From contig JAHEEZ010000058.1 in NCBI GenBank assembly GCA_024640445.1, forward strand, positions 1 through 16,723: a DNA stretch of 16,723 nucleotides. The letters are read 5' to 3'. The stretch comes from Acidobacteriota bacterium. GTDB taxonomy: Bacteria; Acidobacteriota; Blastocatellia; Pyrinomonadales; Pyrinomonadaceae. Position numbers and translations under genes: made by a program. Below are positions 8,142 to 15,220 of the stretch, one piece after another (the stretch's first letter is position 1; the number at the start of each line of letters is the position of its first letter). Below the pieces are notes generated by a model. That model searched no databases and had not been told where the DNA came from. It saw only the letters and a program-made list of their open reading frames with translations.

Positions 8142-10205
8142 ATGAGTAAAGACCTAAGTAAGCCTGTAACATCACTGAACGCAGCGGTTAGCGAAATAGC
8201 TGAAACCGCCGCCGTTTCGGTGGTCGTCGTGGAGGACGCGAACCTGACTGTCGTCGCGGAGGCGAATGACAACTCCATATGCCGGATCCTTAGCGGTTCG
8301 AAAGAGTTTGGTTCGGACTGCGCGAAGTATTGCGGACAGGTTTACAACAGCGCGTTGAAGGCTGCAAAGCCGCTAAGGTACCGATGCCACGCGGGACTGG
8401 AATGCATCGCGGTGCCGGTGGCGATCAAAGGCAGGAAGCCGCTTGTGGCGATTACGGGAAGGACCTTTTCAAGGGCGGGAGACTACAGAAAGGCTACTGA
8501 ACGAGCGATCACCGGAGACTGGAAGCACTTTCCTCCAACAAGATTCTTCGAAAACGTCTTGCTGTCGAGCAACGCAGGCGCCGTCGAAAAGGCGGCAAAA
8601 CGAATCGCGTCCCTTATGGGAATTCGCCCTGCGACCGAAGAGCGTGAAGAGGCAAAGCCGGTCGTGGCGCAAGAAGCGGAAGTACATACGACGCGACAAG
8701 TTTCCGTGCCGGTTAGAACCAAACCAGTTTCTGGCGACATCTCGAAATGGCGCTCCAGATTCTCGTCGATGCTGCAGGGAGATTACCCGCAAGCCTATCG
8801 ATCTGTGCTCGAGTTCATTTCTGAACGCTTTGGCATAGGTTCTTCCGCGTGGCTTGAGGTTAGACAGAACTCCTTCGAAAAGGTCCACGCCAAAGGTGAT
8901 CTGCTTGATCAAAAGATCCAGATCTCGGTTGCCGCGGATGACAAAGCTCTTCTTCGGCTGTTCGAGAAAGATTCTTCGATCGAACTCAAAGAAAGGGGCA
9001 ATGCGACCAGCGATTCGGCAAGCCTCAGACTCTTTCCATTATCTTCTGCCGGTTCGATCCGATCGGCGCTCGTGATCGGCGATAAGGCTGACGACGAAAT
9101 GGTCGTTGGGTCGATAGCGAGATTCTGTTCGTCTCTGGCCCACGATCTTGAGATCCTGAGACTTAGGACCGAACTGACTAGAAGGGAAGGGCTTGCTGCG
9201 GCGATGTACAAGTTCAACAACAGCCTTAAAGATATCGATACGGAAGATTTTTGGCTCAGGCTTCTGCAGACTACTGCAGAGCTTGTCCAGGCGGAGCGGG
9301 GTTCGCTGATGATCTTTGATGACGAGTCGCAGAGGCTTGTCCTGAAAGCGGCGCTTGGTACGGGAGCGGACGCGATAGCGGCCAGCGAAGATCGCATAGG
9401 TGAACGGATATCCTCGAAGGTTTGGCAGACGGGTAAGCCTGCCGTGGTTGAGGACATCACTAAATTGAGCATGGCTGAGGCGCCTTCGGACTGGAAATAT
9501 CGTTCGAAGTCATTTATCAGTTATCCCTTGCTTGTTGGCGAGCGAAAGATCGGAGTTATTAACCTGACCGACCGCGCGGGTGCCGGGTCGTTCGAAGAGT
9601 TCGACGTAGAACTCCTCGATTCCGTAGTTCCCCAGATCTCCGTGGCCGTTGACCGCGCAATGCTGAAGAGCAAGGCGGGCGAATTTGAGAAGCTCTCTGT
9701 AACCGATGCGTTGACGGGGCTTCTGAACCGCAGGTATCTCGAGCAGAGGCTCGAAGAAGAGATCAAGCGTTCGAACCGCCACGGCTTTTCGATGTGCTTC
9801 ATAATGATCGATGTCGACGACTTCAAGTCTTACAACGATTCGTTTCTGCATCCGGAAGGCGACAAGGCTCTGAGGATCGTCGGCAACTGCCTCAAGGACA
9901 CTCTTCGCGGGGCTGATGTCGCTGTCAGGTACGGCGGCGAGGAGTTTTCGGTGCTGCTCCCGCAGACGACGATCGAGGAGGGCGAATTTATCGCCGAGCG
10001 CATCAGGCATCGGATCGAATCGACCAGGTTCCCGCACCGGCAGGTTACGGTCAGCATAGGGATCGCCGTGCTTTCACCGGAGGTCAACTCCGTTGCGAGT
10101 TTGATCCACGCAGCCGACACGGCGCTGTTCGAGGCGAAGAGAAGCGGTAAGAACAACGTCCACACATTTGGCGGACGGGCGAGCGGCATCTCCAACGGGA
10201 TCTAG
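8142..10205 (+). CDS. PocR-like sensor, GAF domain diguanylate cyclase (GGEEF)
   Basis: Predicted cytoplasmic sensor that makes cyclic di-GMP from two GTP; 687 aa from this start. Residues ~17-160 resemble the PocR ligand-binding domain. They include a cysteine-rich pattern (Cys47, 60, 64, 82, 88) with YRCHAGLECIAVPV, a fold known for binding small metabolites and possibly a metal. A weakly conserved GAF-like part (~200-345) and a clear GAF domain (~350-505) follow. The C-terminal GGDEF domain has the DVDDFK metal site, NDSFLHPEGD, and active-site GGEEF at 598-602. An RGAD inhibitory I-site sits five residues upstream, so product feedback is likely. No membrane segments are seen. The frame is open back to an ATG at 8019, but those 41 codons look less gene-like; neither start has a convincing Shine-Dalgarno. 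Ligand unknown. Confidence 0.9.
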   Translation: MSKDLSKPVTSLNAAVSEIAETAAVSVVVVEDANLTVVAEANDNSICRILSGSKEFGSDCAKYCGQVYNSALKAAKPLRYRCHAGLECIAVPVAIKGRKPLVAITGRTFSRAGDYRKATERAITGDWKHFPPTRFFENVLLSSNAGAVEKAAKRIASLMGIRPATEEREEAKPVVAQEAEVHTTRQVSVPVRTKPVSGDISKWRSRFSSMLQGDYPQAYRSVLEFISERFGIGSSAWLEVRQNSFEKVHAKGDLLDQKIQISVAADDKALLRLFEKDSSIELKERGNATSDSASLRLFPLSSAGSIRSALVIGDKADDEMVVGSIARFCSSLAHDLEILRLRTELTRREGLAAAMYKFNNSLKDIDTEDFWLRLLQTTAELVQAERGSLMIFDDESQRLVLKAALGTGADAIAASEDRIGERISSKVWQTGKPAVVEDITKLSMAEAPSDWKYRSKSFISYPLLVGERKIGVINLTDRAGAGSFEEFDVELLDSVVPQISVAVDRAMLKSKAGEFEKLSVTDALTGLLNRRYLEQRLEEEIKRSNRHGFSMCFIMIDVDDFKSYNDSFLHPEGDKALRIVGNCLKDTLRGADVAVRYGGEEFSVLLPQTTIEEGEFIAERIRHRIESTRFPHRQVTVSIGIAVLSPEVNSVASLIHAADTALFEAKRSGKNNVHTFGGRASGISNGI

Positions 10206-10289
10206 CCAGCGCGCCGAACTACGATTTTCAACCATTGAATGGCGGTTCCTTCTGGCGCCGCCGGACATATTTTGAGATGGACATTCGAA

Positions 10290-12503
10290 ATGAGTGATTC
10301 CGGATACAGCCGAATACTGTCCGCACAGGACGCGTCCGGCCTGATTGGAAGGGAACGCGAACTCGGAGCTCTCGCCGGTCACGCCGGCGGCGGGCCCGGA
10401 AGCGCTCTCCTGGTCCTTTCGGCGCCGGGAATAGGTGCGTCTGAAGTGCTGAGGCAGACATATGACAGGCTTTTTCGCGCCGGCGGCGTCGTGCCAGTGT
10501 ATTTCGAATTCCGTGCCTCCGACATCACTGCCCGGGCGTCCGCTGAGAGGTTCCTGCGTGAGTTCCTGAATCAGTTGATCGCCTTCCAAAGAGGAGAACC
10601 GAGGATCATCGGTTCGTATCCCGATGTTTGCGAGATCGAAGAACTTGCTCCCGCCGCGGATAGAGACTGGATCGGACGGCTGGTCCGTGCCTGCGGGATC
10701 GAAAGCGAAATAAACGATGATTCGGCATTCGTGCCGAGGGCGTTCGGCGCGCCTTTGAGGGCGTCCGTTCAGGGGCTGAAGTGTTTCGTCATAATCGACG
10801 GACTTGAAAACGCCCCGCAATTGTCCGGCGGCGGCGCATTGATCGAGACGGTCTCCGGCATCCTCTCCGCTAGCGGTGGTCCGTTTGTTCTGGCGGGCAG
10901 GCGAAAATTCATGGAGGGGCTTGCGAATTCAGGAGGGTTGCGTCTCAATTCCTCAAAGAAACTTGAGATCGAACCGCTTCAGTTCGAACAGGCGGGGAGA
11001 CTGGTCGATGCGTTTTCCGCGCGATATGGCGTCGCGGTCACTGAGCAGTCCCGCGACCTGATAGTAACCTCACTTGGGCCAAGGCCAGTCTTCATACGCG
11101 CCTTATTCGATTCCGCGGCGACTCTCGGCCTGGATCTGAGGAGTTTTCGAGACGTTGTGAGGGCCTACGCCGATTCTCTGTTCGGTGGACCAATTGGCGG
11201 GTATTTTGATTCGATCATAAGGGCTGCCATGGCCGGCAGGAGCCGTGAGGTCCTGATCGAACTCTTGCATTCCGATCTATTTGAAGCTCGGCGTGTGAAC
11301 GATGCCGGCGTTTGGCGGCGGAGCCTTTCGAGCCTTGACGAGATCGGGGCGGACCCGCTTTCGGTGCTTTCGGCAAACGAGGTCATCCAAACGGCGCCCG
11401 GCAAAGTGTTTGCCGCTGAAGACTCCGTTCTCGCGGATTTTGTGGAGGTTCGCTATCGCCTCGAAGTTCGGGGTTTGCCCTTCGAAAGGGTGTACTCAGA
11501 TAGTCTGCGAGGATTTCTGAAACGCGCGACCGGCACGATGTCAGACTTTTACCGAAGTGTAAACGCGTTGGGGATCGGAGATATTCTCGGGATGTTCGAT
11601 TGCCAGGAGATCCCTTTGGCTCTGATGGACTACGGGATATATAGCGAGAATTACAAGGGTGAACCTTTGTCCAAATTGCTTGGAGAGATGCGCGGCGACC
11701 TTGAGAAGCTGAAACTGCCGCAGGTATTCCATACGGACAGCGCGTCTGCATTCTACCGTTCGCTCAGCGAGATCATCGAGGATGACCGCGCTTCGGTCGG
11801 GTTCGGTTTCGAGCACGCCGAATACGACGACGATAATGAGGTGGTGTGGGTAGCCGCTGAGATCGATTCGAAACTGGAGGCGAGCGAAGACACTGCGTCG
11901 TTCTGGTGCGACCGGCTGGAGATGGTGGCGGTCGCGAACGACTTCAGCCGTTTCAGGATCTGGCTGGTAGCCCCGGAAGGATTCTCACCTGCCGCCCTTG
12001 AAGTACTCCACGAAAGACAAGCGATCGGGTCGAGCCGCGCACAAGCCCGCATGCTGGCCAGCTACCTGGCGTCCGGGAAACTTGACGACTCCGTCCACCC
12101 GGCAGAGAGCTTCGAGATCGTCGTCCCGATGGGCGAAGATACCGAATTGATCGCCGCGCACGCGGTAGAGGACATCGCTCGCAGGAAGGGGTTTTCAGCA
12201 AAGCAGATCAACCAAATAAAGACCGCTCTCGTCGAAGCGTGCATTAACGCATCCGAGCACTCGCTTAGCCCGGACAGGAAGATCCGAATCGGAGTTGCGG
12301 CGGATGACGCGGCGATCCAACTCACAGTATCGAACAGGGGACTCAGGTTCTCCTCCGCTGGCGAGTCGTCTGCGGTCGTGGAGCAGCGAAGGGGCTGGGG
12401 GATAAGACTGATGAGGTCGTTGATGGACGCGGTGCGATTCGAGCGTGTGGATGACGGGACCCGCATTGTGATGGCGAAGTTGATCGGCGGCCGGGAAGAG
12501 TGA
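10290..12503 (+). CDS. STAND/AAA-like NTPase domain fused to endonuclease-like fold and RsbW-type HATPase
   Basis: Predicted soluble regulator, 737 aa. Residues ~18-330 look like a STAND/ATPase_2 NTPase: IGRERELGAL, a P-loop-like LSAPGIGAS at 43-51, a Walker-B-like FVIIDGLE at 166-173, then a sensor-like FVLAGRRKF. The Walker lysine is replaced by Ala50, so ATP binding there is doubtful. Residues ~500-590 resemble the core of a Mrr-like PD-(D/E)XK fold (VWVAAEIDSK with E524, then IWLVAPEGFSPAA), with the usual E-x-K altered to E-I-D. The C-terminus (~625-735) is an RsbW-like HATPase: N-box E649...N653...H657, a G1 site NRG at 682-684 (D-x-G expected) and GWGI at 702-705. RsbW proteins act as anti-sigma kinases, so a regulatory role by ATP-dependent partner binding is inferred. 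It lies 84 bp after the GGDEF gene. An in-frame ATG at 10239 is an alternative start. Confidence 0.82.
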   Translation: MSDSGYSRILSAQDASGLIGRERELGALAGHAGGGPGSALLVLSAPGIGASEVLRQTYDRLFRAGGVVPVYFEFRASDITARASAERFLREFLNQLIAFQRGEPRIIGSYPDVCEIEELAPAADRDWIGRLVRACGIESEINDDSAFVPRAFGAPLRASVQGLKCFVIIDGLENAPQLSGGGALIETVSGILSASGGPFVLAGRRKFMEGLANSGGLRLNSSKKLEIEPLQFEQAGRLVDAFSARYGVAVTEQSRDLIVTSLGPRPVFIRALFDSAATLGLDLRSFRDVVRAYADSLFGGPIGGYFDSIIRAAMAGRSREVLIELLHSDLFEARRVNDAGVWRRSLSSLDEIGADPLSVLSANEVIQTAPGKVFAAEDSVLADFVEVRYRLEVRGLPFERVYSDSLRGFLKRATGTMSDFYRSVNALGIGDILGMFDCQEIPLALMDYGIYSENYKGEPLSKLLGEMRGDLEKLKLPQVFHTDSASAFYRSLSEIIEDDRASVGFGFEHAEYDDDNEVVWVAAEIDSKLEASEDTASFWCDRLEMVAVANDFSRFRIWLVAPEGFSPAALEVLHERQAIGSSRAQARMLASYLASGKLDDSVHPAESFEIVVPMGEDTELIAAHAVEDIARRKGFSAKQINQIKTALVEACINASEHSLSPDRKIRIGVAADDAAIQLTVSNRGLRFSSAGESSAVVEQRRGWGIRLMRSLMDAVRFERVDDGTRIVMAKLIGGREE

Positions 12504-12525
12504 TCCAGAATCCTGCAGAATACTG

Positions 12526-12554
12526 AAGGGCCGAGGCGTTGAACCTCGGCCCTT
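12526..12554. terminator. Intrinsic terminator between convergent genes
   Basis: AAGGGCCGAGG (12526-12536) pairs perfectly with CCTCGGCCCTT (12544-12554) around a 7-nt loop. On the + strand a T-rich tail (TTTCCTATTT) follows. It lies 22 bp after the + gene stop and 21 bp from the end of the convergent minus-strand gene. It can serve both directions but is better for the + strand. Confidence 0.85.
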
Positions 12555-12575
12555 TCCTATTTGCTTCAAGGTCGG

Positions 12576-13391
12576 TTACTGTCGCTTTCGGACGTCCGAA
12601 CGAGTCGAGTTCACGATCCGCCAGGTTCCGCCCATGCGGTTGAACACGGTGACAACGTTGAGATGGGACTCCCAATCCTGGCCTTCCGCATTAGTTCCCT
12701 TGACGATCTCAATGGAATTGACCGTAGCGGTGGCTCCGGTGACCCTTACTCCCATGCTCTCGATCTCGATCGACCGGGGGACACTGCCTTGCGAAAGGGT
12801 TGAGATGATGTCGGATCGTCCAGAGGCTGTTCCAGCCGGATTCACGGAGACGTAATCGTCACTGAGCATAGACTTGAAGAACGCAATGTCTTTGTTGACG
12901 ATGGCGTTGACCCGGCTCTGCTCCAAGTACATGAGCCACGTCCCGTCACTAATCGGATGACTGACGTTCGCTACTACCTGCCACTTTCCTCCCTTCTTCT
13001 GAAGGACGTGGACTGATCGCCGGAAGTCCATCGTGATCCGGCCGTTTTCCTCATTCCGGAACTCGAGGCGATGTGTCATTGTGGCCGTGTCGCCCGCACA
13101 ACTCACAATGTACATATCCGAGGTGACTTTCGGGCCGCCGTCCTCCGCTGGAGCCACATTTTCCAGCATTGCGGCTCGGTTCTGGGTGCCAATCGCACTA
13201 AAGCCAGCAAAATCCGGGGAGATGATCCCCATCATCGCGTCTTTATCTCCTTTTTCACCGGCCGCGCCCCACGCCTGGTCCAGGGCGATCAAGGCGTCAC
13301 GGTCTGCGGAACTGCATTCTGCGAATACATTGATCGAAAAAACGGCCGCAAGAAAGGCCATTGCTGCTGTAGTTCGGAAAGTAATTGTCAT
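12576..13391 (-). CDS. Exported protein with two SnoaL/DUF4440 domains
   Basis: 271 aa. A Sec-type signal peptide is visible: MTITFRTT, a hydrophobic core AAMAFLAAVFSINV and a likely cleavage after V-F-A (residue ~24). The residue before Cys26 is Glu, so it is not a lipobox. Two NTF2-like/DUF4440 units follow. The first (~28-145) has ALDQAWGAAGEKGDKDAMMG..S.DF and a C-terminal KKGGKWQVVAN strand. The second (~155-265) has FFKSMLSDDYVSV and a matching GGTWRIVNST ending. Such domains are cone-shaped pockets with varied or no catalysis, so no reaction is proposed. An AGGAG lies 8 nt before the ATG, and a good promoter stands about 125 bp upstream. Confidence 0.88.
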   Translation of the reverse strand: MTITFRTTAAMAFLAAVFSINVFAECSSADRDALIALDQAWGAAGEKGDKDAMMGIISPDFAGFSAIGTQNRAAMLENVAPAEDGGPKVTSDMYIVSCAGDTATMTHRLEFRNEENGRITMDFRRSVHVLQKKGGKWQVVANVSHPISDGTWLMYLEQSRVNAIVNKDIAFFKSMLSDDYVSVNPAGTASGRSDIISTLSQGSVPRSIEIESMGVRVTGATATVNSIEIVKGTNAEGQDWESHLNVVTVFNRMGGTWRIVNSTRSDVRKRQ

Positions 13392-13515
13392 TTGGTTTGC
13401 TCCTACGATTTGAAAGATAGATCGAATGGAGCCGTAGACAGCTAAATTTCAGGTGCGTTAGGCCCCAGACTCAGCTCTCTAAAACGCGAGATCTGTAGAA
13501 AAGATAATTGGGGTA

Positions 13516-13543
13516 TTTATCACGAACCCGGAACCTCTGTCAA
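13516..13543 (-). promoter_or_regulatory. Sigma-70-like promoter for the DUF4440 gene
   Basis: Read on the minus strand, TTGACA (13538-13543, 6/6) is followed after 16 bp by GATAAA (13516-13521, 4/6 to TATAAT). Transcription would begin near 13508, giving a leader of about 117 nt. It lies just after the end of the cupin gene, so the two minus-strand genes need not be an operon. Confidence 0.6.
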
Positions 13544-13572
13544 TACGTCTTTTTGTCGGAATCTCTTTCCTA

Positions 13573-14544
13573 TCAACGGATATGGAAGAGCAGGAATTCT
13601 GTGCCGGGGGTGGCGAATTCGATCTCGAGATGCGACGCCTTGTTCAACAGACATTCGCTTTTGTTGAGAAGTAACTCGTGATGGCCGAGTTTGACAGCGG
13701 GCGAGCCGTTCAAAATAAAGATGAGTGACGCTCCTTTGCCGGGTGGGCGGAAAGGTCCTGACATCGGGCCTGTGATGGAAATCTGTTCCAGACCGATTGC
13801 GCCGCCGGAGGCGTCGGTCACGCCCGTCCGGGTGATCTCCACCCCGTCAGTGAGGGCCTCGGAGACCGATTCACTCCATTTGAAGTGAAGGAATGTCTGT
13901 CCCGCGAATGACCTTTCGCGGGCTACCGTGTTCGTAGGCAGCTCGAATCCGTGCTCCGCATAGGTCGGGTGTTCGGCTGGCGAAGATAATTCAATGACTT
14001 CGAAGCCGTCGGAACATTTGAGGACACGGTGCCGGATTCCCGGGGGCTGAAGCACGCAGTCTCCCGCTTCAAAACGAAACGACGGACCCTGATCTTCGTA
14101 AACCAACTCGCACCAGCCTCTGATACAGCAGATAATCTGGAAGTCGATCTTGTGAAAATGGACGTAATCGGGAACCGGACCTCCTTCAGGGATCCGGATG
14201 TGCGAAGCGATAACCCGCCCGCCCAGCCGGCCCGGAATAAGATCGCGGTATTGCATTCCCGCGCGCCCTTCGTGCCAGACGGCTGAGTCATCGGCTCGTG
14301 AGACCACAAAATGACCTTTTTCAGGAGCGAATTCCGGCTCCTCTTCCAGATGATCCGATTCAAGTTGCACGCGCCTGCCGTCCTTTTCCACGACTGCGAT
14401 GCGCGGACGGTCGGCGGGGAAGATCTTGATAAGCCTGTAGCCGAGATCGGCTATGTAATGGGACAGGGACTCTTCTATGTCCGGACAAAAGACGGTTTGG
14501 TCACTCGGCAGATCTTCCGGAAATCTTGGTTTTGAGGAGGGCAT
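13573..14544 (-). CDS. Bicupin domain protein, function unknown
   Basis: 323 aa from the ATG at 14544; a TTG five codons earlier (14559) is an alternative, and neither has a clear Shine-Dalgarno. The better preserved cupin is central. Motif 1 is YVHFHKIDFQ with His129 and His131, with Gln136 where a metal-binding Glu is common. Motif 2 is GDCVLQPPGIRHRV (161-174) with His172. The first ~110 residues and the C-terminal ~90 residues (SLIFILNGSPAVKLGHHELLLNKSECLLN) look like degenerate beta-barrel parts, the latter a second cupin without metal ligands. Cupins include dioxygenases, isomerases and binding proteins, and the substrate cannot be named. A strong terminator hairpin lies 53 bp upstream of the ATG, so expression could depend on readthrough of the upstream RNA or on a -10-like GATAAT at 14571-14576. 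Confidence 0.82.
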   Translation of the reverse strand: MPSSKPRFPEDLPSDQTVFCPDIEESLSHYIADLGYRLIKIFPADRPRIAVVEKDGRRVQLESDHLEEEPEFAPEKGHFVVSRADDSAVWHEGRAGMQYRDLIPGRLGGRVIASHIRIPEGGPVPDYVHFHKIDFQIICCIRGWCELVYEDQGPSFRFEAGDCVLQPPGIRHRVLKCSDGFEVIELSSPAEHPTYAEHGFELPTNTVARERSFAGQTFLHFKWSESVSEALTDGVEITRTGVTDASGGAIGLEQISITGPMSGPFRPPGKGASLIFILNGSPAVKLGHHELLLNKSECLLNKASHLEIEFATPGTEFLLFHIR

Positions 14545-14596
14545 AGGGGATTTTCGCAATGAAAGGCGGGATTATCAACAGGAGTGCAAATCGAAA

Positions 14597-14624
14597 GAGC
14601 CGCTTTGACGAATCAAAGCGGCTC
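14597..14624 (-). terminator. 12-bp terminator hairpin with UUCG loop
   Basis: GAGCCGCTTTGA (14597-14608) and TCAAAGCGGCTC (14613-14624) are perfectly complementary. Read on the minus strand the loop is TTCG, an exceptionally stable tetraloop, and the following bases are T-rich (TTTCGATTT). A second small UUCG hairpin (AAAAGC/GCTTTT, 14641-14656 region) lies just before it in the same direction. It ends the structured RNA described here or attenuates transcription into the cupin gene. Confidence 0.75.
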
Positions 14625-14665
14625 AATCTGTCTTCTTTTCAAAAGCCGAAGCTTTTTCAAGAAGT

Positions 14666-14696
14666 GCGGTTCCTGCATGTACACGCGCGGAACCGC
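14666..14696 (+). other. 8-bp hairpin followed by T-run on the + strand
   Basis: GCGGTTCC (14666-14673) and GGAACCGC (14689-14696) are exact complements around a 15-nt loop. On the + strand the stem is followed by GG and five T (14699-14703), terminator-like for rightward transcription. On the minus strand it is the penultimate large helix of the candidate RNA and lacks a T-tail. No rightward gene ends here, so a structural role in the RNA is more likely. Confidence 0.5.
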
Positions 14697-15094
14697 GGTT
14701 TTTATATTCCGATGAAGTCCAGCGGTCGGCTCTTCTCCGGTCAGCACCCGTCTTGTTTTCACAATCACGTTGCGATCTGTGTCGCAGTACCGTTAGGTTT
14801 TTGTTGTGGTGGCTTTACCTCCACCGCCGGTTACGATCCCGGCAACGAGGCCCAAACTTTCGTTCGGGCGGCTCTGCACTCACCGGCTGTACCTTTCCGA
14901 TAAGCGTCAATCGTTTTTATCCGATTGACCCAGGAATTCTTCCGAATCCCCTGGCTAAGCCTTTCGGCTTCGACTCAGGGCGTAAATAACAGCTGCTTTC
15001 CGCTTTCTGCTGCCCTCGAGCAATGCGTCACCGCCTTCGCTCGCCTCTCCCTGTGCCGGTCAAAGCACCCTTAAGTAACCTCGACTGTGGAACC

Positions 15095-15123
15095 ATTCTC
15101 TACCCCTTCCTGAAACAAGTCAA
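15095..15123 (-). promoter_or_regulatory. Promoter-like pair driving the structured RNA
   Basis: Read on the minus strand, TTGACT (15118-15123, 5/6 to TTGACA) is followed after exactly 17 bp by GAGAAT (15095-15100, 4/6 to TATAAT). The predicted start is near 15088, immediately before the first helices. One DnaA-box-like nonamer (15086-15094) overlaps the start site and four more lie 40-100 bp upstream, so DnaA control is conceivable. Confidence 0.45.
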
Positions 15124-15165
15124 GTAGAAAGTACTTTAACTATTGGCCTTATTTTACAGGCCTTC

Positions 15166-15220
15166 TGTGGAAAAACCTGTGGAAAACTCGGGTTCCAAAC
15201 TTTTCCACAAATGTGGAAAT
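15166..15220. other. Cluster of four DnaA-box-like nonamers
   Basis: TGTGGAAAA occurs at 15166-15174 and 15178-15186, its reverse complement TTTTCCACA at 15201-15209, and TGTGGAAAT at 15212-15220. A weaker TGTGGAACC lies at 15086-15094. The first three differ from the consensus DnaA box TTATCCACA at one position. Two boxes are direct and one inverted, a typical arrangement at origins and at DnaA-titrating or DnaA-regulated sites. No dnaA, dnaN, gidA or parAB gene is in the window, so origin status is unproven. Confidence 0.5.

Larger units (their letters stand above)
14597..15088 (-). ncRNA. Candidate large structured RNA, family not recognised
   Basis: About 490 nt without a convincing protein frame but dense in short perfect stems. 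From 5' to 3' on the minus strand: CGAGC/GCTCG (15039-15043 with 15017-15021); AAGCC-GAAA-GGCTT near 14970; GTCAATCG/CGATTGAC (14922-14929 with 14906-14913); an 8-bp stem (one G-T pair) closed by a GAAA loop (14850-14869); GCCGG/CCGGC around 14826-14844; GGTGG/CCACC with an AGGTAAAG loop (14808-14825); TGCGA/TCGCA (14771-14786); and GCGGTTCC/GGAACCGC (14666-14696). A promoter-like pair precedes it and a UUCG terminator ends it. I looked for RNase P (no GGAAAGUCC/ACAGAA pair), tmRNA (no T-loop or CCA end, no tag frame), SRP RNA and common riboswitch cores without success. It may be an independent ncRNA or a long 5' leader of the cupin gene. Confidence 0.6.

Noticed and set aside
10239..10289. 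17-codon N-terminal extension of the HATPase fusion protein
   Set aside because: No ribosome-binding site at the 10239 ATG and the extra residues look non-conserved; the 10290 start is preferred, tentatively.
13320..13391. Lipoprotein signal for the DUF4440 protein (Cys26)
   Set aside because: The residue before the cysteine is Glu and no Gly/Ala-Cys lipobox is formed; a normal signal peptidase I site fits better.
14681..14700. T-box antiterminator-like GGAACCGCGG
   Set aside because: The motif is part of a palindromic hairpin, no specifier stem is apparent and no aminoacyl-tRNA synthetase or amino-acid gene lies downstream on the + strand.
14559..14989. Rightward open frames of 78-114 codons over the structured region
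   Set aside because: They run through hairpins and terminators, lack ribosome-binding sites and have low-complexity, unfamily-like translations.
14597..15088. RNase P RNA or tmRNA on the minus strand
   Set aside because: Size and some loops (GGTAAA) are suggestive, but the invariant P4 sequences of RNase P and the tRNA-like end and tag frame of tmRNA are absent on either strand.
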